From Streptomyces griseoviridis (GTDB taxonomy: Bacteria > Actinomycetota > Actinomycetes > Streptomycetales > Streptomycetaceae), in contig NZ_CP029078.1 of assembly GCF_005222485.1 (NCBI RefSeq), positions 3,004,001-3,068,000 on the forward strand: a stretch of DNA of 64,000 nucleotides, given 5' to 3'. The notes beneath the pieces are model-generated. The model saw only the letters and a program-made list of their open reading frames with translations. It had not been told where the DNA came from and made no database searches. Of this stretch, positions 56,225 through 64,000 are shown one piece after another. Every line of letters begins with the position of its first letter. Positions within the stretch are counted from its first letter, which is position 1. A program made the translations under genes and the position numbers.

Positions 56225-57295
56225 TCAGATCTTCGGCTGGGCGTCCGCCGCCAGTGTCCCGCACAGGGCCGTCGGGTTGCCCGCGGCGTACGGGTCGGTG
56301 CCGGCCGGGCCGCCCGCGCGGGCCGTCTGGCCGGCCAGCAGCGGGCGCAGCCGGTTCGCGGTGTCGGTCCCGCAGGAGAGCGGCCCTGCCTGCACGGAGG
56401 AGACGACCAGCTGGGCCTGGCGCAGCCGCAGGTCGTCGCGGTCGAACCGGAAGCGCAGTTCGCGCCGGACGGTGAGGAGCGAGGCGGCGGCCTCGGCGTC
56501 GGCTCCGGCGGGCCGCAGCGCGTAGACGAAGGTGTGGTCGGCGACGACCTCCAGGGTGGCCGCGTCGGTCTCGTCGGCCCGCAGGGTGCCCCTGACCCGG
56601 ATCCGGCGGTCGGCGAGCCGGGACTCGGTGGTGTCGAGGCGGACCAGCCAGCCGGTGGGGGTGTGCCGTCCGTCGGACGCCGGGTGGTCGAAGCTCGCGT
56701 CGAACTGGTCGAGCTGCCGGGAGTCGAGCATGACCCGCACCGGCCGTACGTCCTCGCCGCCGATCACCTCGGGGTAGAGGGAGGAGCGCACGATGTAGTC
56801 CTTGGCGGTGGTGAGGGCGGCCACCACCTGGCTGTCCGAGAAGTGCGCGGTGCGCCGGACGGCGGGCAGCGGGATGCCCTCGGCGCCGATGGCGAACCCG
56901 GCGGCCGGGCTGTGCGCGTACAGGTACTCGGGGTCGGCCGCGCCGGGGACCTTGCCGGTCGGGGCGAGCGGGATGACGGTCAGCCGCGGGGACTCGACGG
57001 GCAGGGCCGCGGTGGACGACTGGTAGGGGTGGCGGATGCCCATGTAGATCGCGGTCCCGAAGGCCACCGCGATGAGGGTGACGAGGACGAGGGCCTGCCG
57101 GGAGAGGCCGCGGTGCAGCGGGGGGCGGCGGCGGACGGCGGGCGCGTGGTCGCCGACGCGTTCCTGGGCGGAGAATTCCTGGAGGCGGGCAGCGCGGACG
57201 AACGACTCGTCGAAGACGACGGATCGGTATTCGTCCTCACCACCCCCGGGGATGCCCTCGGGTGTCCCCTCCGGGGGGTTCGCGGGCCCGCCCAT
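56225..57295 (-). CDS. Membrane-anchored protein with VVFDE motif, unknown function
   Basis: A 356-residue protein. The N-terminal cytoplasmic part holds DEYRSVVFDESFVRAARLQE (about 21-40), then a basic stretch, one membrane helix (LVLVTLIAVAFGTAIYMGI, about 69-87), and a 270-residue extracytoplasmic domain with two Cys (SCGTD, ALCGT). The VVFDE motif also occurs in the adjacent upstream gene product. TACTCT (57302-57307) six bases before the ATG suggests a leaderless mRNA. It occupies the position of SCO2583-like genes. No enzyme motif seen. Confidence 0.75.
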   Translation of the reverse strand: MGGPANPPEGTPEGIPGGGEDEYRSVVFDESFVRAARLQEFSAQERVGDHAPAVRRRPPLHRGLSRQALVLVTLIAVAFGTAIYMGIRHPYQSSTAALPVESPRLTVIPLAPTGKVPGAADPEYLYAHSPAAGFAIGAEGIPLPAVRRTAHFSDSQVVAALTTAKDYIVRSSLYPEVIGGEDVRPVRVMLDSRQLDQFDASFDHPASDGRHTPTGWLVRLDTTESRLADRRIRVRGTLRADETDAATLEVVADHTFVYALRPAGADAEAAASLLTVRRELRFRFDRDDLRLRQAQLVVSSVQAGPLSCGTDTANRLRPLLAGQTARAGGPAGTDPYAAGNPTALCGTLAADAQPKI

Positions 57296-57373
57296 ATCTT
57301 CAGAGTAGGTCTCAGGGCGCTCGGGTAAACGCGTGGCCGCCGGACAACTTCTGACAGGTTCTCACCTGGGTCG

Positions 57374-57991
57374 TCACGGGGTGTGCGGGATCACCGACAG
57401 GGCGGGGCCCGAGTGGTCGGCGGCGACGGAGGGCACCAGCACGCCGCCCTGTTCGAGTCCGGTGGCGGCGGGCGCGGGCACCTGGTCCTGACGGCCCGAG
57501 GAGCCGCCCCGGTAGACGGCGGCGAAGGCCAGCGCGATCATGCCGACGCCCATCACGAGGGCGAGCAGCCAGGCGACCGGGCGGTGCCAGCGGACCTTCT
57601 TGCCGAAGAACCCGTGGCCGCCGTAGCGGCCTTCGGCGCCGTGGCGGCCGTCGCCCTCGTCGTCGAAGTCGTCAGGGTCGTCGGGGTCGTCAAGGTCGTG
57701 AGGGGTGTCGCGGTCGCGGCCGGGGCGGGAGCGGCGGCCTCGGTCGCCGTCCTGGTGGGGTTCGCCGCGGCGGCGGGCGGCGCGGCGGGCCTCCGCCTCG
57801 GTGGCCTCGGCTCGGGCGCGGGCGGCGGCCAGCAGGCGTTCGACGGCGGTCGGCTCGTGCACCGCGGCCGCCTTGACGAACGCCTCGTCGAAGACCACGG
57901 AGGCGAACTCTTCGTCCGACACCCCGCGGTCCTGGTCGTCGTCAGGGTCCCAGCCGTCGGAGGACGGCGTGCCCCCCACGTCCTCCGGCAC
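57374..57991 (-). CDS. VVFDE-motif membrane protein (SCO2584-like)
   Basis: A 205-residue protein. The N-terminal DEEFASVVFDEAFVKAAAVHE (about 26-46) closely matches the neighbouring downstream protein. A charged, Arg/Asp-rich disordered segment (about 55-128), one membrane helix (PVAWLLALVMGVGMIALAFAAVY, about 138-160) and a short outside tail follow. In S. coelicolor a gene at this place (SCO2584) was, as I recall, linked to the spore-wall-synthesising complex. GTG at 57991 is preceded by TACTCT at 57998-58003. Its role is inferred from position. Confidence 0.72.
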   Translation of the reverse strand: MPEDVGGTPSSDGWDPDDDQDRGVSDEEFASVVFDEAFVKAAAVHEPTAVERLLAAARARAEATEAEARRAARRRGEPHQDGDRGRRSRPGRDRDTPHDLDDPDDPDDFDDEGDGRHGAEGRYGGHGFFGKKVRWHRPVAWLLALVMGVGMIALAFAAVYRGGSSGRQDQVPAPAATGLEQGGVLVPSVAADHSGPALSVIPHTP

Positions 57992-57997
57992 GGTTCC

Positions 57998-58003
57998 AGA
58001 GTA
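57998..58003 (-). promoter_or_regulatory. Shared -10-like TACTCT before both VVFDE genes
   Basis: TACTCTG is found on the minus strand at 57998-58003 (six bases before the GTG) and again at 57302-57307 before the second gene. The context is similar (CTACTCTG in both), consistent with a duplicated promoter. Confidence 0.4.
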
Positions 58004-58079
58004 GACCTGGGGGGTCGATTTGGGCAGGCGGCAGGGAAATTCGACCGAGGACCGGGACGGATTCCCCTCGGGTGTGGCG

Positions 58080-59366
58080 TCAGTGCCTGATGTGTCCGTC
58101 GCCGGTGACGATGTACTTGGTGCTGGTCAGCTCCGGCAGGCCCATCGGTCCGCGGGCGTGCAGCTTCTGGGTGGAGATGCCGATCTCGGCGCCGAAGCCG
58201 AACTGGCCGCCGTCGGTGAAGCGGGTGGAGGCGTTGACGGCGACCGTGGTGGAGTCGACCAACTGGGTGAAGCGGCGGGCGGCCTGCTGCGAGGTGGTGA
58301 CGATGGCCTCGGTGTGCCCCGAGGTCCAGAGCCTGATGTGCTCGACGGCCTTGTCGAGGGAGTCGACGACGGCGGCGGCGATGTCGTGGGAGAGGTACTC
58401 GGTCTCCCAGTCCTCCGGGGTCGCCTCGACGACGGTGGCCCTGGAGGACTCGGCGTGGGCGAGCACCCGCTCGTCGGCGTGCACGGTCACGCCGGCGTCG
58501 GCGAGCGCGTCGAGGGCGCGCGGCAGGAACGCGGCGGCGATGTCCTGGTGGACCAGGAGGGTCTCGGCGGCGTTGCAGACGCTGACCCGGTGGGCCTTGG
58601 AGTTGATGAGGATCTCGACGGCCATGTCGAGGTCGGCGTGGGCGTCGACGTAGACGTGGCAGTTGCCGGTGCCGGTCTCGATGACGGGGACGGTGGACTC
58701 GCCGACCACGGTGCGGATCAGCGCGGCGCCGCCGCGCGGGATGAGGACGTCGACGAGGCCGCGGGCGCGCATCAGTTCGCGGACGCTCTCGCGGCTCTCC
58801 CCCGGCACCAGTTGGACGGCGTCGGCGGGCAGTCCGGCGCCGCCGACGGCGTCCCGGATCACCCGGACGAGAGCGGTGTTCGAGGCGTAGGCGGAGGCGG
58901 AGCCGCGCAGCAGGACCGCGTTGCCGGACTTCAGGCAGAGGGCGGCGGCGTCGACGGTGACGTTGGGGCGGGCCTCGTAGATGATGCCGACGACGCCGAG
59001 CGGGACGCGGACCTGCCGCAGGTCGATGCCGTTGGGGAGGGTGGAGCCGCGGACGACCTCGCCGACCGGGTCGGGCAGGGCGACGACGTCCCGTACGTCG
59101 GAGGCGATGGCGCGGACCCGTTCCGGGGTGAGGGTGAGGCGGTCGACGACGGAGTCGCTGGTGCCCGCGGCCCGTGCCTTGGCGACGTCCTGGGCGTTGG
59201 CCTCGACGATCTCGCCCGTCCTGACCTCCAGGGCGTCCGCGATGGCCAGCAGCGCGTCGTCCTTGACCGCGCGCGGCAGCGGGGCGAGGTCGGCGGCGGC
59301 GGCCTTGGCGCGGTAGGCGGCCCGGGTGACCGGGGTCAGGGAGTCGTACGGCGAGAGCGTGGTCAT
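58080..59366 (-). CDS. proA: Glutamate-5-semialdehyde dehydrogenase
   Basis: A 428-residue NADPH-dependent reductase of gamma-glutamyl phosphate, second step of proline synthesis. Catalytic Cys is in [16 protein letters not shown], and other signatures are [52 protein letters not shown] and [22 protein letters not shown] at 59366 gives the normal start; 25 residues upstream are spurious. proB lies upstream on the same strand with one gene between. Confidence 0.96.
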   Translation of the reverse strand: MTTLSPYDSLTPVTRAAYRAKAAAADLAPLPRAVKDDALLAIADALEVRTGEIVEANAQDVAKARAAGTSDSVVDRLTLTPERVRAIASDVRDVVALPDPVGEVVRGSTLPNGIDLRQVRVPLGVVGIIYEARPNVTVDAAALCLKSGNAVLLRGSASAYASNTALVRVIRDAVGGAGLPADAVQLVPGESRESVRELMRARGLVDVLIPRGGAALIRTVVGESTVPVIETGTGNCHVYVDAHADLDMAVEILINSKAHRVSVCNAAETLLVHQDIAAAFLPRALDALADAGVTVHADERVLAHAESSRATVVEATPEDWETEYLSHDIAAAVVDSLDKAVEHIRLWTSGHTEAIVTTSQQAARRFTQLVDSTTVAVNASTRFTDGGQFGFGAEIGISTQKLHARGPMGLPELTSTKYIVTGDGHIRH

Positions 59367-59447
59367 GTCCGAAGGGTAGTGCTCCGGACGGATGCGTCCC
59401 GTGGACGTTCCACACCCCGAGACGGGTTTCGCGGGGGCCAAGAGGGG

Positions 59448-59912
59448 TCAGAAAGGGTGGATGCCGACCGAGGTGGCGGGCGGCGGGCCGTATCCCTCGG
59501 CGATCCGCTGGTGGTAGGTCTCGCGGTCGATGACCTCGAGGCCGACGATCTCCCAGGGCGGCAGCCGGGAGGTCTGGCGGTGCTCGCCCCACAGGCGCAG
59601 CGCGACGGCGGCCGCGTCGTGGAGGTCGCGGGCCTCCTCCCAGTAGCGGATCTCCGCGTGGTCGTTGGCGTAGCGGCTGGTGAGCAGGAACGGGTGGTCG
59701 TGGGCGAGCTGTTCGAGACCGCGCCTGACCTCCTTGAGCGGGGCCTCCGGGCCGGAGACGCTGAGGGTGACGTGCCACAGCCGGGGCAGTTCCTCGGGCT
59801 CCTCGTACCGGTCACCGGCCGCGACGCTGGTCAGGGCGCGTTCCTCGCCCGCCGCCCGGGAGGCGCCTTCGGCGCCGCTGCGGGGCACCGCCCCTGGGCG
59901 CACTCGTCTCAC
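59448..59912 (-). CDS. Conserved hypothetical protein between proB and proA
   Basis: About 154 residues from the GTG at 59912 (AAGGAGG upstream). The N-terminal 45 residues are basic and disordered; the remainder is an alpha/beta domain (LPRLWHVTLSVSGPEAPLKEVRRGLEQLAHDHPFLL, RYANDHAEIRYWEEARDLHDAAAVALRLW). The C-terminal part has WEIVGLEVIDRETYHQRI. No catalytic motif is evident. It is in the pro operon region but there is no reason to assign it to proline synthesis. It is conserved in streptomycetes as far as I know. Function unknown. Confidence 0.75.
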   Translation of the reverse strand: MRRVRPGAVPRSGAEGASRAAGEERALTSVAAGDRYEEPEELPRLWHVTLSVSGPEAPLKEVRRGLEQLAHDHPFLLTSRYANDHAEIRYWEEARDLHDAAAVALRLWGEHRQTSRLPPWEIVGLEVIDRETYHQRIAEGYGPPPATSVGIHPF

Positions 59913-60076
59913 GACGGCCTCCTTCTCGCGGTGGTCCGCCGTGCGGCGGACCTGTCCTGTCCCTGAGACAAAGTTGAGCAGGCCGCACGGGCTCGTGGGG
60001 CGGTTTTGCGGAACGTCCACCTCACAGCGGCCCGTTTTGCGGGGCGTTCACCCCGTTTTCGGCCGGGCCGGTGCCG

Positions 60077-61201
60077 TCAGGGCTGGAGGATCACCAGGTC
60101 GTCCCGGTGGACGACCTCGCGCTCGTAGGCGGGGCCGAGTTCGCGCGCCAGTTCCCGGGTCGAGCGGCCGATCAGCCGGGGGATCTCCTTGGCGTCGAAG
60201 TTGACCAGTCCGCGGGCGACCGCGTGCCCTTCGGTGTCGCGCAGTTCCACCGGGTCGCCGGCGGTGAAGTCGCCCTCGACGCCGGCGATGCCCGCGGGCA
60301 GCAGCGAGGTGCGGCGTTCGACGACGGCCAGGACCGCGCCGTCGTCGAGGGTGATCGCGCCCTGCGGGGTGGAGGCGTGCTGGAGCCAGAGCAGCCGGTC
60401 GGCGGAGCGTTTGCCCGCGGGGTGGAAGTAGGTGCCGGTGTCGCCGCCGGTGAGGGCGTCGGCGGCGTGGACGGCGCTGGTCAGCACGACGGGGATGCCG
60501 GCCGCTGCGGCGATCCTGGCGGCCTCGACCTTGGTGACCATGCCGCCGGTGCCGACGCCCGCCTTGCCCGCGCTGCCGATCTCCACGTGCGCGAGGTCCT
60601 CGGGGCGGCGGACCTCCGCCAGCCGCGAGGTGCCGGGCCTGCTGGGGTCGCCGTCGTAGACGCCGTCCACGTCGGAGAGGAGGACCAGCAGGTCGGCGTG
60701 GACGAGGTGGGCGACGAGGGCGGCGAGGCGGTCGTTGTCGCCGAAGCGGATCTCGTCGGTGGCGACGGTGTCGTTCTCGTTGACGATCGGGAGGGCGCCC
60801 ATCGCCAGGAGCTTGTCGAGGGTGCGGGAGGCGTTGCGGTGGTGGGTGCGGCGGCTCATGTCGTCGCTGGTCAGCAGGACCTGGCCGACGCGGACGCCGT
60901 AGCGGGCGAAGGAGGCGGTGTAGCGGGCGACCAGCAGGCCCTGGCCGACGGAGGCGGCGGCCTGCTGGCGGGCCAGGTCGCGGGGGCGGCGGCGCAGCCC
61001 GAGCGGGGCGAGTCCGGCGGCGATGGCGCCCGAGGAGACCAGGACGATCTCCTTCTCGCCGCCGCGGCTCTTGGCGAGGGCGTCGACGAGGGCGTCGACC
61101 CGGTCGGCGTCCAGGCCGCCGGCCGCGGTGGTCAGCGAGGAGGAGCCCACTTTGACGACGATCCTGCGGGCCTCGTTCACGGCCTGCCTTGCCCCTGCCA
61201 C
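60077..61201 (-). CDS. proB: Glutamate 5-kinase
   Basis: About 374 residues, catalysing ATP-dependent phosphorylation of glutamate, the first step of proline synthesis. The amino-acid kinase domain (ARRIVVKVGSSSLTTAAGG, IVLVSSGAIAAGLAPLGL, VNENDTVATDEIRFGDNDRLAALVA, LLVLLSDVDGVYDGDP) is followed by a C-terminal PUA domain (VRG-type GDPVELRDTEGHAVARGLVNFDAKEIPRLIG). GTG at 61201 gives the common start. It is divergent from the pyruvyl transferase gene. Confidence 0.95.
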   Translation of the reverse strand: MAGARQAVNEARRIVVKVGSSSLTTAAGGLDADRVDALVDALAKSRGGEKEIVLVSSGAIAAGLAPLGLRRRPRDLARQQAAASVGQGLLVARYTASFARYGVRVGQVLLTSDDMSRRTHHRNASRTLDKLLAMGALPIVNENDTVATDEIRFGDNDRLAALVAHLVHADLLVLLSDVDGVYDGDPSRPGTSRLAEVRRPEDLAHVEIGSAGKAGVGTGGMVTKVEAARIAAAAGIPVVLTSAVHAADALTGGDTGTYFHPAGKRSADRLLWLQHASTPQGAITLDDGAVLAVVERRTSLLPAGIAGVEGDFTAGDPVELRDTEGHAVARGLVNFDAKEIPRLIGRSTRELARELGPAYEREVVHRDDLVILQP

Positions 61202-61330
61202 CTTGCTCGCTGCCCCTCGCGTAGGTCCCACGGCCCGTGCGGCAATCTACGCGAACGGGGCCGCGTCGCGCGCGTCGGTCCACCTTCCGGACACGCTCCC
61301 GGTGACGGGAACCTTACGGTCCGCATACGG

Positions 61331-61391
61331 TCAAAAGGTTGCGTTGGTTGCTCATAGAAATTAAAGACCAAACAAATTTATTCTGAACTCC
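61331..61391 (+). promoter_or_regulatory. AT-rich promoter island
   Basis: About 60 bases with GC near one third, against 73% around. TATTCT at 61379-61384 ends seven bases before the GTG at 61392, as in leaderless transcripts. An inverted repeat TTGGT/ACCAA (61344-61348 and 61367-61372) lies within. AT-rich islands of this kind are typical targets of Lsr2-like proteins or developmental sigma factors; no specific regulator is assigned. Confidence 0.5.
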
Positions 61392-62831
61392 GTGCCGTCT
61401 ACAGTTTCCCGCGTGCAGCGCATCCTTCTCCGCTCCGGTAAGAGTCCGTTCGACGTCGTGCCGCTGGAGGAGGCACTCCACCAGGACGTGATCGCCACCA
61501 ACTCAGGCAACCTGATCTTCAGCGACGCCACCCACAAGATCCTCCAGACGCCCGGTACCGAGGTCGTCTCGAACGGCATCCGCACCGATGTGGCGGCGGC
61601 GGGGCGCATCAACGAGGAGTACGACGTCTTCGTCGTGCCGCTGGCGAACGCGTTCAGGCCGTCCTTCGAACCGCAGTTGAAGCGGCTGACCCGGCTGATC
61701 TCGCGGCTGCGGATCCCGGTCGTGGTGGTCGGCGTCGGCGCGCAGGCCGGGCTGAACTACAACCCGGCGCGGCTGAAGCCGATGGAGGCGTCGGTGCGCG
61801 CGTTCGTCTCCGCGGTCCTCGACCGCAGCGCGTCCATCGGCGTGCGGGGCGAGTTCACCGAGACGTACCTCAAGGGCCTCGGCTTCCAGGACGTCGACGT
61901 GATCGGCTGCCCGTCGCTGTTCATGTACGGCAAGGACCTCGCCGTCGCCAAGCGGCGGCCCGAACTGACCGCCGACTCGCGGATCGCGGTCAACGGCTCG
62001 CACGGCGCGATGGAGAAGCAGGGCCTCGACCAGGTGGTCAGGTACGCCCACGCCCGCTACCCGCGCCTGCGGTTCATCGGCCAGAACCTCAGCGACGCGC
62101 GGCAGTTGCACTGGCGGGACCTCTCCCACCCGAACGCCGCCGTGACCGCGATGCCGACCCACCCCGACCACCCGATGTACCGCGAGGACAAGGTCCGCGT
62201 CTACATCGACCCGGTCACCTGGATCGACGACCTGCGCGACTTCGACTTCTCCTACGGCTCGCGCATCCACGGCAACATCGCCGCGCTGCTCGCGGGCACC
62301 CCGGCCACGGTGCTGTGCGGCGACTCGCGCACCCTCGAACTGTGCCGGTACTTCGAGATACCGCACCGCAGGATCGACAAGGTGGCGGGCGACCTCGACC
62401 CGGCCGCCCTGTACGCGGAGGCCGACCTCAGCGGTCTGACCGGCGGCCACGCGGAGCGCTTCGAGCGGTTCACGGCGTTCCTCGACCGCAACGGCCTGGA
62501 GAACACCTTCACGCACGGCGACTCGGGTGCCGCCTTCGAGGCGAGGCTGCGCGGCCTCGACTTCCCCGCCGGCGTGGCCCCCTGGAACGAGGCCGACCTC
62601 GCCTCGCTCACCTCCCGGTTCGGCTGGCTCCAGAGCCGGATAACCGAACTGTCCCTGGACAACGCCCAGTTGAGACGGGACCTGGAGCGCGGTACGGCCA
62701 AGGCGTGGACGTCGAAGAACGCGGCCTCCCCGGCGTCGCCGACGTCGGCCTCGTCGACGTCGGTGTACCGGCGGGCCCGCCGCGTGGTGGGCCGCCCGAT
62801 CCGCCGCGCCTTCCAGAGCGGCCGCCAGTAG
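61392..62831 (+). CDS. Polysaccharide pyruvyl transferase family protein
   Basis: A 479-residue protein. The polysaccharide pyruvyl transferase domain (about 15-360) is recognised by a Rossmann-like start, VVVVGVGAQAGLNYNP, GVRGEFTETYLKGLG, VIGCPSLFMYG and the signature FDFSYGSRIHGNIAALLAGTPATVLCGDSRT. Such enzymes add a pyruvate ketal from phosphoenolpyruvate to wall or capsule sugars. The last about 80 residues include a coiled coil (FGWLQSRITELSLDNAQLRRDL) and a Ser/Arg-rich tail. GTG at 61392 is used; GTG at 61413 is possible. It converges on a glycosyltransferase gene. Confidence 0.85.
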   Translation: MPSTVSRVQRILLRSGKSPFDVVPLEEALHQDVIATNSGNLIFSDATHKILQTPGTEVVSNGIRTDVAAAGRINEEYDVFVVPLANAFRPSFEPQLKRLTRLISRLRIPVVVVGVGAQAGLNYNPARLKPMEASVRAFVSAVLDRSASIGVRGEFTETYLKGLGFQDVDVIGCPSLFMYGKDLAVAKRRPELTADSRIAVNGSHGAMEKQGLDQVVRYAHARYPRLRFIGQNLSDARQLHWRDLSHPNAAVTAMPTHPDHPMYREDKVRVYIDPVTWIDDLRDFDFSYGSRIHGNIAALLAGTPATVLCGDSRTLELCRYFEIPHRRIDKVAGDLDPAALYAEADLSGLTGGHAERFERFTAFLDRNGLENTFTHGDSGAAFEARLRGLDFPAGVAPWNEADLASLTSRFGWLQSRITELSLDNAQLRRDLERGTAKAWTSKNAASPASPTSASSTSVYRRARRVVGRPIRRAFQSGRQ

Positions 62832-62878
62832 CGGCGGCGAACCCCCGGCCGGCACCGTGGGGTGCCGGCCGCCGTGCG

Positions 62879-64000
62879 TCACAGCACGGCCGGCGTTCCC
62901 CCCGCCGCGGCACGGGAGGTGAGGATCCTGCGGGCCTTGCGCAGCACCCGGCGGGCGAAGGTGCGCGGCGAGTTCTCCCGGTAGCCGTGGAAGCCGCGGG
63001 CCTCGCGCGGCCCGGCCAGGTAGACGGCGTCGGGGATGCCGGCGGCCCGGTCCCTGAAGTGCGGGTAGACCAGGTAGACGCGGGTGCCGCGCTTCTCCAG
63101 GAGGGCCGCGGCCTGCTTCTTGTCCTTGACGAACTTCACCACGTCCGCGAGGAGTTCGGGGCGCTGCACGGCCACCAGGTGCAGCCGCAGCCGCTCCTCC
63201 ACCTTGAGCCGGCGCGCGACGCCGTCGCCCCAGTACCGGTCCATGAGCGGCTTCGCCAGTTCGAGCTTGCGGGCGCGCACCTCCTCGCCGTCCTTGAGGA
63301 AGCGGGGGCCGAACTGCGGGAGCAGGGTGACGAGGAAGGGGCGGATCATCAGGGCGTCGCGGCGCTCGCCCGGGGGCACCAGGTCGGCGATCAGCTTCAT
63401 CAGGACCCGCGCCGAGTCGAAGCGCAGGGTGTAACTCCCGCTCTTGGTGACGTGCTTGCCGTCCTCGCGGCCCACCAGGTAGTAGCAGGTGTAGTCGGCG
63501 AGCACCGAGACGCCGTCGGCCCGCAGATACGCCTCCATGGTGAACAGGGCGTCCTCGCCGGTCCACAGGGACTCGTCGAAGCGCATGCCGTGCCGGGTGA
63601 GGAAGGCGTGCCGGAACAGCTTCTGGGCGCTGAGCGTGAACTTGATGTTGGAGGAGTGGACGTCGGTGCGCTCCAGCGTCTTGTGCCACATCGACTTGGG
63701 CGGGTTGCGGTTGATGCCCTCGATCCGGCCCAGGACCACGTCGGTGTTGTTGCGGTCGGCCATCGCGACCATCCGTTCGAGCGCCTCGGGGCCGAGCCGG
63801 TCGTCGGCGTCGAGGAAGAAGACGTAGCGGCCGGTGGCCTTGGCGAGGCCGACGTTGCGCGGGCCGCTGGGGCCGCCGGAGTTGGCCTGTCTGATCACGG
63901 TGACCGGGAAGGGCGTGCGTGCCGCGAACTTCTCCAGGTACTCCCCGGAGCCGTCGGTGGAGCCGTCGTCCACCGCGACGACCTCCAGGCGGGCCGGGTC
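62879..64000 (-). CDS. Glycosyltransferase family 2 protein (5'-truncated by the window)
   Basis: At least 373 residues; the open frame runs off the right edge, so the true start is outside. A GT-A fold is evident: EVVAVDDGSTDGSGEYLE, RQANSGGPSGPRNVGLAKATGRYVFFLDADDRL (D-x-D metal motif DAD), and WTGEDALFTMEAYL with the catalytic acid. The C-terminal about 200 residues are basic with VKFVKDKKQAAALL. The DAD and GED motifs with this C-terminal extension resemble teichoic-acid-type polymer glycosyltransferases. It converges on the pyruvyl transferase gene and could modify the same wall polymer. Confidence 0.85.
   Translation of the reverse strand, partial: DPARLEVVAVDDGSTDGSGEYLEKFAARTPFPVTVIRQANSGGPSGPRNVGLAKATGRYVFFLDADDRLGPEALERMVAMADRNNTDVVLGRIEGINRNPPKSMWHKTLERTDVHSSNIKFTLSAQKLFRHAFLTRHGMRFDESLWTGEDALFTMEAYLRADGVSVLADYTCYYLVGREDGKHVTKSGSYTLRFDSARVLMKLIADLVPPGERRDALMIRPFLVTLLPQFGPRFLKDGEEVRARKLELAKPLMDRYWGDGVARRLKVEERLRLHLVAVQRPELLADVVKFVKDKKQAAALLEKRGTRVYLVYPHFRDRAAGIPDAVYLAGPREARGFHGYRENSPRTFARRVLRKARRILTSRAAAGGTPAVL

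Overview
The window has the marks of a Streptomyces (or close actinobacterial) chromosome core. GC is about 73%, codon third positions are almost all G or C, GTG starts are frequent, and the gene order (rnz-HIT-tricorn-rsmE-dnaJ-hrcA-hemW-lepA-rpsT-holA-comEC-comEA-degV-leuS-rsfS-LCP-nadD-M48-proA-proB) is that of the conserved central arm. Species cannot be read from the sequence. There are no insertion sequences, phage genes, CRISPR arrays or rRNA genes. All insertions into the backbone look small.

Layout. 0.2-4.6 kb: a D-glucarate catabolic cluster (gudD, kdgD, a PfkB kinase) divergent from an IclR regulator. 5-14.4 kb: MFS transporter, an adenine-deaminase-type hydrolase, RNase Z, HIT protein, a tricorn-type protease, a lipoprotein, rsmE and a nitronate monooxygenase. 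14.4-19.7 kb: dnaJ-hrcA behind a perfect CIRCE dyad, an MBL-fold hydrolase, a DUF3097 protein and hemW. 19.7-26.5 kb: a signalling module made of a HATPase/GAF/PP2C phosphatase, a 1,378-residue poly-HAMP hybrid histidine kinase and a receiver/coiled-coil protein. 26.5-35.1 kb: acyl-CoA ligase, lepA, rpsT, a methionine aminopeptidase with its own palindromic operator, holA and a YceI protein. 35.6-44.8 kb: comEC, comEA, degV, a coiled-coil membrane protein, and leuS with a leucine-rich attenuator peptide. 45-50.4 kb: a diheme ferric-reductase-like protein coupled to a NuoF/ferredoxin flavoprotein, two identical tRNA-Ala(GGC) genes, a GT87 mannosyltransferase-like protein, and small genes. 50.4-57.9 kb: a histidine phosphatase, rsfS, an LCP-family protein, nadD, two tiny membrane proteins, an M48 protease, and two related membrane proteins. 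58-64 kb: proA, a conserved hypothetical, proB, a polysaccharide pyruvyl transferase and a truncated glycosyltransferase.

The most interesting systems are: (1) the phosphatase / poly-HAMP kinase / orphan receiver module, resembling the OsaA-OsaB-OsaC osmoadaptation layout; (2) a leuS attenuator with a 12-residue leader peptide carrying three consecutive Leu codons, a competing helix and a U-tailed terminator; (3) a translationally coupled membrane b-type cytochrome plus NuoF-ferredoxin fusion, a plausible uncharacterised NAD(P)H-linked transmembrane electron path; (4) the 51-64 kb wall-polymer/sporulation region, with an LCP protein lacking obvious catalytic residues and two membrane proteins sharing an N-terminal motif and a promoter. 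Intergenic gaps are unusually rich in short tandem repeats (7, 22, 24, 28 and ~85 bp).
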